From the NCBI GenBank assembly GCA_945833895.1, contig CAMAGQ010000072.1, positions 1 to 8,325 of the forward strand: a stretch of 8,325 bases of DNA. The letters run 5' to 3'. Numbering within the stretch: the first letter of the stretch is position 1; each line of letters starts with the position of its first letter. A program made the translations under genes and the position numbers. The notes beneath the pieces were generated by a model. That model did not search any database, was not told where the DNA came from, and saw nothing but the letters and a program-made list of their open reading frames with translations. The stretch is from an uncultured bacterium (lineage in GTDB: Bacteria; Cyanobacteriota; Vampirovibrionia; Gastranaerophilales; Gastranaerophilaceae). Positions 4,829 to 8,325 of this stretch are shown here, one piece after another.

Positions 4829-7800
4829 TTAATCAACGGAGAAGATTTCTCGAATATCGTCCATAGTAAGCGATTTTGTAATATTTCTGTCTACCGAAAT
4901 TACGCTGTCAACAAGGTTTCTTTTGATTGTTTTAAGTTTTTGGATTTTTTCTTCAACAGTATTTTTTGTGATAAGTCTGTAAACAAATACTTTTTTAGTT
5001 TGTCCGATACGATAAGCACGGTCGGTTGCCTGATCTTCAACGGCAGGGTTCCACCAAGGGTCGTAGTGGATAACGTAATCCGCACCGGTCAAGTTCAAAC
5101 CAGTTCCGCCCGCTTTCAAACTGATTAAAAATATCGGAATTGTCGGGTCTGAGTTAAATCTTTCAACAGCACCCTGTCTGTCTTTGGTTTTACCAGTTAA
5201 GTATTCGTATTTAATTCCCGATTTATCAAGCCAAGCCTTAACAATATCAAGCATATCGACGAACTGACTGAACAATAAAATTCTATGTTTTTCCGAAATA
5301 ATTTCTTCTAGCATTGCTTTAAGTTTTTCAAATTTACCTGAAGAGATAACATTTTTAACGTTATTTTTATCGTACAATCTCGGGTGACAGCAGATTTGAC
5401 GCATTCTGAGAAGTGCCGAGAAGATTGACAATCTGCTCTTTTCAAGTCCGTTTTGTTCAATTGATTTGAACAATTCTTCTTTTGTACTGTCAAGAACTTG
5501 TAAGTAGAAATCTTTCTGGTCATCTGTCAATTCGCAGTATGCAATATTTTCAACCTTATCAGGCAAATCTTTCGCAACGTCGCGTTTCATACGGCGGAGA
5601 ATGAACGGATAAATTTGAAGTTTCAAACGTTTTTCAACAATTTTGTCCTGATGCTCCATAATCGGATTAACGTATCTTGAATTGAAATCAGCCATTGAGA
5701 ACAAAAATCCCGGCATTAAGAAATCAAATACCGACCATAATTCTTCAAGTTTGTTTTCAATCGGTGTACCTGACAGAGCAAGTTTATGTTGAGAAGTCAA
5801 CTGTTTTACAGCCTGTGCTGTTTGAGAAGTTGCGTTTTTAATATTCTGAGATTCATCAAGAATAACGTATCTGAAATTTATGTCTTTTAACTTTTTAATA
5901 TCTCTTCTCAACAGTGCGTAACTTGTTATAACAACGTCATATTCAGGAATTTTATCAAAGAATTGTTTTCTTTCACCGCCCTGTAATTTCAAGCAAGAAA
6001 GTGTCGGAGCGAATTTTTGAATTTCTGATTCCCAGTTAAATACAACTGTAGTCGGAGCAATGACAAGAGTCGGCATAGGTCCATCCTCTTCTTTGGCTTT
6101 TTGCAGGACTGTTAGTGCCTGCAAAGTTTTACCAAGCCCCATATCATCCGCCAAAATTCCGTTAAGCCCGTATTTATACATAAACCACAACCAGCCGAAA
6201 CCTTTGTACTGATATTCACGAAATTCTGCATTAATACCTTCAGGAAGGTTCAAATCATCGACTGTTGAAAAGGTTGACATTTGTTCCCAGAAAGTTTTAA
6301 ATCTGTCGCTTAAGATTAATTCAACTCCCAAGTTTTTAAGTTCGTTGATTAACCCTGCACGGTAGGTTTTTACGGTAAATCTGTTGTCAGGATTTCTGAA
6401 TACGTCAAAAGAGTTGAACGCTCTCATCATTGAATAAATATTTTGTGCAGGATATTCAACAAACCCCAAACTTCTTATACGTGCGTATTTTTCACCGCTT
6501 TGAATGGTTTCGTAAATTTCGTCAAAATTTATAATCTCTTCGCCTGCCTGACCGTAAATACTTATATCAAAACTGTCAGGTTGTTCTTCCGAGAAGTCAA
6601 TCTTTGCACAAAGTTTGAACGGCTGTTCCATCAATTTAAAGAACGACATGTCGTCTTTTTCTTCAAATTTCCAGCCTTCGCCTGCTTGTTTCAAATAATA
6701 ATTATAAAAATCTATCGCAGTTTCTTTTTCCAACGCAAGATTGTTTGTCTGCATCGGAACAAATTTGCAGGCAAGGAGCATTGCGTAGGCCTCGTTTTCG
6801 TGTTTAATATTTCTTTTTACCCAGTAAATCAAATCTTCATCAGGTTTTTTCACGGCAATATACTGAGTTTTGTCCGCAGAAGATTTTGAATACGGAACTC
6901 TCACCCCGTCATATTCAAAGTCTAAAAAGGCTTTCAGCGATTGGTCGTAATCTATTCCCATTGTCACAACATTTATCGGCGGACGTTGTTCAAGCATCAG
7001 TTTTGAAATTTTTTCATCCACAACAACATCCATTACCTCCTGAAGTTTTGGTAATTCTTCGTAGATAAATTTTCCGCAATCAGAATCTTTCAAATCCGTA
7101 AACGACGATTTAATGATATTTTGCGGAACATTTTGGATTGCAACATTTGTCGGGAAAATAATATTTTTATATCTGCCCCATTTCAAATGTCTTGAAAAAT
7201 ATCGAACTTCTTCAAACGGATAAACATCTTCCATATCGGGACGCTGCCATTCTAACGACAACAAAAGAGTTCCGGGAGTGTTAGACGGGTTAACATACAG
7301 TACAAGTTTCCACTCTTCGTCTGTGAATTTTAGTCTTTCTTTGGTTTTCTCATCAAGCACTTCGTCTGCCTTTGATAAAAGCAAGAACATCGACCCGAAT
7401 TTTGAAATCGGAATATCGTACCAGCCTGCTTTTTTATCCTGACGGGAAATTTTCAACAACTGCTGGAATATCAATAATTCAACTTTTTGAGAAGGATTAA
7501 GTTCAAAACTTTCATCCTGTTTTTGAGTTTCAATAACCCCGCGTAAAATAGGTTCTATCTGGCGGACAATTTTTCCCGTATCTCTTGAGCGGACAAGAAT
7601 TGAGAAGAAATTAGCCTTTCTTTTAGGATTGAAATGGAAAATATAACTTCCTTGCGGCTCTTCTTTCAGTGCCGTATTTTCGTCAGGAAAATCAAATTCC
7701 ATGCCGAATTTTGTTTCAAGCCAATCTTCGTAGGCATGCTCGTCAATCGCCTTCAGTGCAACAGCAACGGCATGCTTACACCATTCCTCTTTTAACGGAC

Positions 7801-8011
7801 AATTGCAACGTGCCTCAACCTTGTTTTTCTTAAAAATTAAATCAGTGTTGTAGTGGTCTTGAAAATTCCCTTTAACCTTCCCCATATAGAAGTTTTTTTC
7901 AGGATAATTATCGAACACCATATCTTTTGTATGAAGTTCGTAACCTCTACGCCAACTGCCTGCACTTGCATTATCTTTTATAAACTTGTAGTTAAATTTT
8001 GTGTTACTCAT
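4829..8011 (-). CDS. SWIM zinc-finger SNF2-family DNA-dependent ATPase
   Basis: A 1060-residue Swi2/Snf2-type superfamily 2 ATPase, expected to translocate on duplex DNA and remodel protein-DNA or repair intermediates in the cytoplasm; its exact bacterial role is not known. A SWIM zinc finger (C69, C71, C78, H80) lies near the N-terminus, followed by a long bacterial SNF2-associated region (about 100-590). The two RecA-like lobes come last. Motif I is ADDMGLGKT (621-629, K628), motif II is DESQ (719-722), motif III is LSGTP (746-750), motif IV is ILLFSQF (911-917), motif V is LKAGGTGLNL (965-974) and motif VI is DQATDRAYRIGQ (993-1004). All catalytic motifs are intact. An in-frame TAG directly precedes the ATG at 8011, so the protein cannot begin earlier. 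There is no Shine-Dalgarno site near the ATG. Its promoter is at 8093-8121. No partner genes of known defence systems adjoin it. Confidence 0.95.
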   Translation of the reverse strand: MSNTKFNYKFIKDNASAGSWRRGYELHTKDMVFDNYPEKNFYMGKVKGNFQDHYNTDLIFKKNKVEARCNCPLKEEWCKHAVAVALKAIDEHAYEDWLETKFGMEFDFPDENTALKEEPQGSYIFHFNPKRKANFFSILVRSRDTGKIVRQIEPILRGVIETQKQDESFELNPSQKVELLIFQQLLKISRQDKKAGWYDIPISKFGSMFLLLSKADEVLDEKTKERLKFTDEEWKLVLYVNPSNTPGTLLLSLEWQRPDMEDVYPFEEVRYFSRHLKWGRYKNIIFPTNVAIQNVPQNIIKSSFTDLKDSDCGKFIYEELPKLQEVMDVVVDEKISKLMLEQRPPINVVTMGIDYDQSLKAFLDFEYDGVRVPYSKSSADKTQYIAVKKPDEDLIYWVKRNIKHENEAYAMLLACKFVPMQTNNLALEKETAIDFYNYYLKQAGEGWKFEEKDDMSFFKLMEQPFKLCAKIDFSEEQPDSFDISIYGQAGEEIINFDEIYETIQSGEKYARIRSLGFVEYPAQNIYSMMRAFNSFDVFRNPDNRFTVKTYRAGLINELKNLGVELILSDRFKTFWEQMSTFSTVDDLNLPEGINAEFREYQYKGFGWLWFMYKYGLNGILADDMGLGKTLQALTVLQKAKEEDGPMPTLVIAPTTVVFNWESEIQKFAPTLSCLKLQGGERKQFFDKIPEYDVVITSYALLRRDIKKLKDINFRYVILDESQNIKNATSQTAQAVKQLTSQHKLALSGTPIENKLEELWSVFDFLMPGFLFSMADFNSRYVNPIMEHQDKIVEKRLKLQIYPFILRRMKRDVAKDLPDKVENIAYCELTDDQKDFYLQVLDSTKEELFKSIEQNGLEKSRLSIFSALLRMRQICCHPRLYDKNNVKNVISSGKFEKLKAMLEEIISEKHRILLFSQFVDMLDIVKAWLDKSGIKYEYLTGKTKDRQGAVERFNSDPTIPIFLISLKAGGTGLNLTGADYVIHYDPWWNPAVEDQATDRAYRIGQTKKVFVYRLITKNTVEEKIQKLKTIKRNLVDSVISVDRNITKSLTMDDIREIFSVD

Positions 8012-8086
8012 CTATAGAGTATATCTCTTTCTTTTCCGGCGGGAGGATAACTGCAATACAGAAAATTTCCGTAACTCCTCCGCTCT
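8012..8086 (-). promoter_or_regulatory. Structured 5' leader of the SNF2 gene
   Basis: The expected transcript start near 8086 gives a leader of about 75 nt. Its 5' end GCGGAGGA (plus positions 8083-8076) can pair with UCCUCCCGC (8047-8039), eight base pairs with one bulged C. This buries a strong Shine-Dalgarno-like GGAGGAG (8081-8075) that lies far from the ATG. A smaller AGAG...CTCT stem lies just before the start codon. The pairing is seen in the sequence; any control function is inference. It matches no riboswitch class I recognise. Confidence 0.4.
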
Positions 8087-8092
8087 GAAAAC

Positions 8093-8121
8093 ATTATACA
8101 CAATAAAAAATAAAAACGCAA
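8093..8121 (-). promoter_or_regulatory. Sigma-70-type promoter of the SNF2 gene
   Basis: On the minus strand TTGCGT (8121-8116) and a perfect TATAAT (8098-8093) are separated by exactly 17 bases, pointing at the SNF2 gene, with transcription expected to start near 8086. It is the best promoter match in the window and suggests steady expression from vegetative sigma factor. Confidence 0.82.
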
Positions 8122-8219
8122 TAGTTTTAAGTTTTTAAAAGTAGGTGAACGGATTTGAAAAATTTAGTCAGTATCTTGTCCTTGAACAGATATTCCGGTA
8201 AATAATAAGCACCCACCCT

Positions 8220-8325
8220 AACCCTGTCTTGAATTTACTCCACGCTCACAGCATTCCGCCAAAACGGCTACGCAGTAGTAGGCTCAATTTGTTCGCTATC
8301 CGGACTCGTTTCACTCCGCCCGTAC
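8220..8325 (+). repeat. Intergenic repeat-like block, copy B (cut by window edge)
   Basis: The last 314 bases (8012-8325) hold no convincing gene. After the SNF2 promoter and an AT-rich spacer, a more GC-rich block starts at about 8220. In order it carries AACCCT, GAATTT, ACTCC, ACGGCTACGCAGT (8264-8276), GGCTCA (8281-8286) and GTTCGC (8291-8296), the same series seen on the opposite strand at 3363-3464. Stops interrupt the minus frames within about 25 codons and no frame looks coding. Its true right end is outside the window. Confidence 0.45.

Noticed and set aside
6443..6889. 148-codon + strand frame rich in Phe and Val
   Set aside because: It lies entirely antisense to the intact SNF2 ATPase gene and shows no motif of its own.
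3569..8011. A defence island built around the SNF2 protein (such as DISARM)
   Set aside because: There is no methyltransferase, nuclease, phospholipase-D or other partner gene alongside. SWIM-SNF2 proteins of this length are widespread as single genes in bacteria.
8004..8086. Leader peptide frame in the SNF2 leader, ending four bases into the SNF2 gene
   Set aside because: The frame overlaps the SNF2 start in a coupling-like way and follows GGAGGAG, but the only codon at proper spacing is ATT. No ATG, GTG or TTG is in frame, so it cannot be supported.

Overview
This AT-rich window (roughly one third G+C) looks chromosomal. It carries core replication and repair genes (recR, a ybaB/ebfC-type gene, dnaN) beside lineage-specific genes. 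One hypothetical protein opens with an M-Q-I...F-G-A-K N-terminus. From memory, that style recurs in proteins of the gut Vampirovibrionia/Melainabacteria (Gastranaerophilales), a non-photosynthetic sister group of cyanobacteria. Poor or absent Shine-Dalgarno sites on several genes also fit. The assignment is an inference; no rRNA or other firm marker is present.

Layout. Positions 1-264 (+): a 56-codon gene of unknown function, followed by a good intrinsic terminator. Positions 266-1203 (-): ybaB/ebfC then recR, overlapping by one base, a typical recombination-repair pair but without dnaX next to it. Positions 1204-1279: a short divergent promoter region. Positions 1280-2071 (+): a zinc metalloprotease of the matrixin/metzincin type. 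Positions 2177-3298 (+): dnaN, the beta sliding clamp, with a strong ribosome binding site. Its -10 lies inside an inverted repeat built from TTATCC/GGATAA units that resemble DnaA boxes.

Positions 3299-3568 are non-coding and hold a hairpin and a GC-rich block (about 60% G+C over 3361-3420). A diverged partner of this block appears on the other strand at the right edge (about 8220-8325), so it is probably a dispersed intergenic repeat. Positions 3569-4753 (-) hold two genes of unknown function: a 310-residue protein with iterated aromatic-x(n)-Pro-Glu motifs, and a 69-residue helical protein. Positions 4829-8011 (-): a full-length SWIM-SNF2 ATPase of 1060 residues, with a near-consensus promoter at 8093-8121 and a leader of about 75 nt that can fold.

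How it works together. RecR and YbaB act on DNA repair and nucleoid structure, DnaN is the replisome clamp, and the SNF2 protein is a DNA-translocase-type ATPase. The theme is therefore DNA metabolism, but the genes lie in several transcription units on both strands. I do not see a coherent new multi-gene system. The most informative oddities are the dnaN promoter repeat, the paired intergenic repeat, the repeat-bearing hypothetical protein, the uncertain start of the protease and the structured SNF2 leader.
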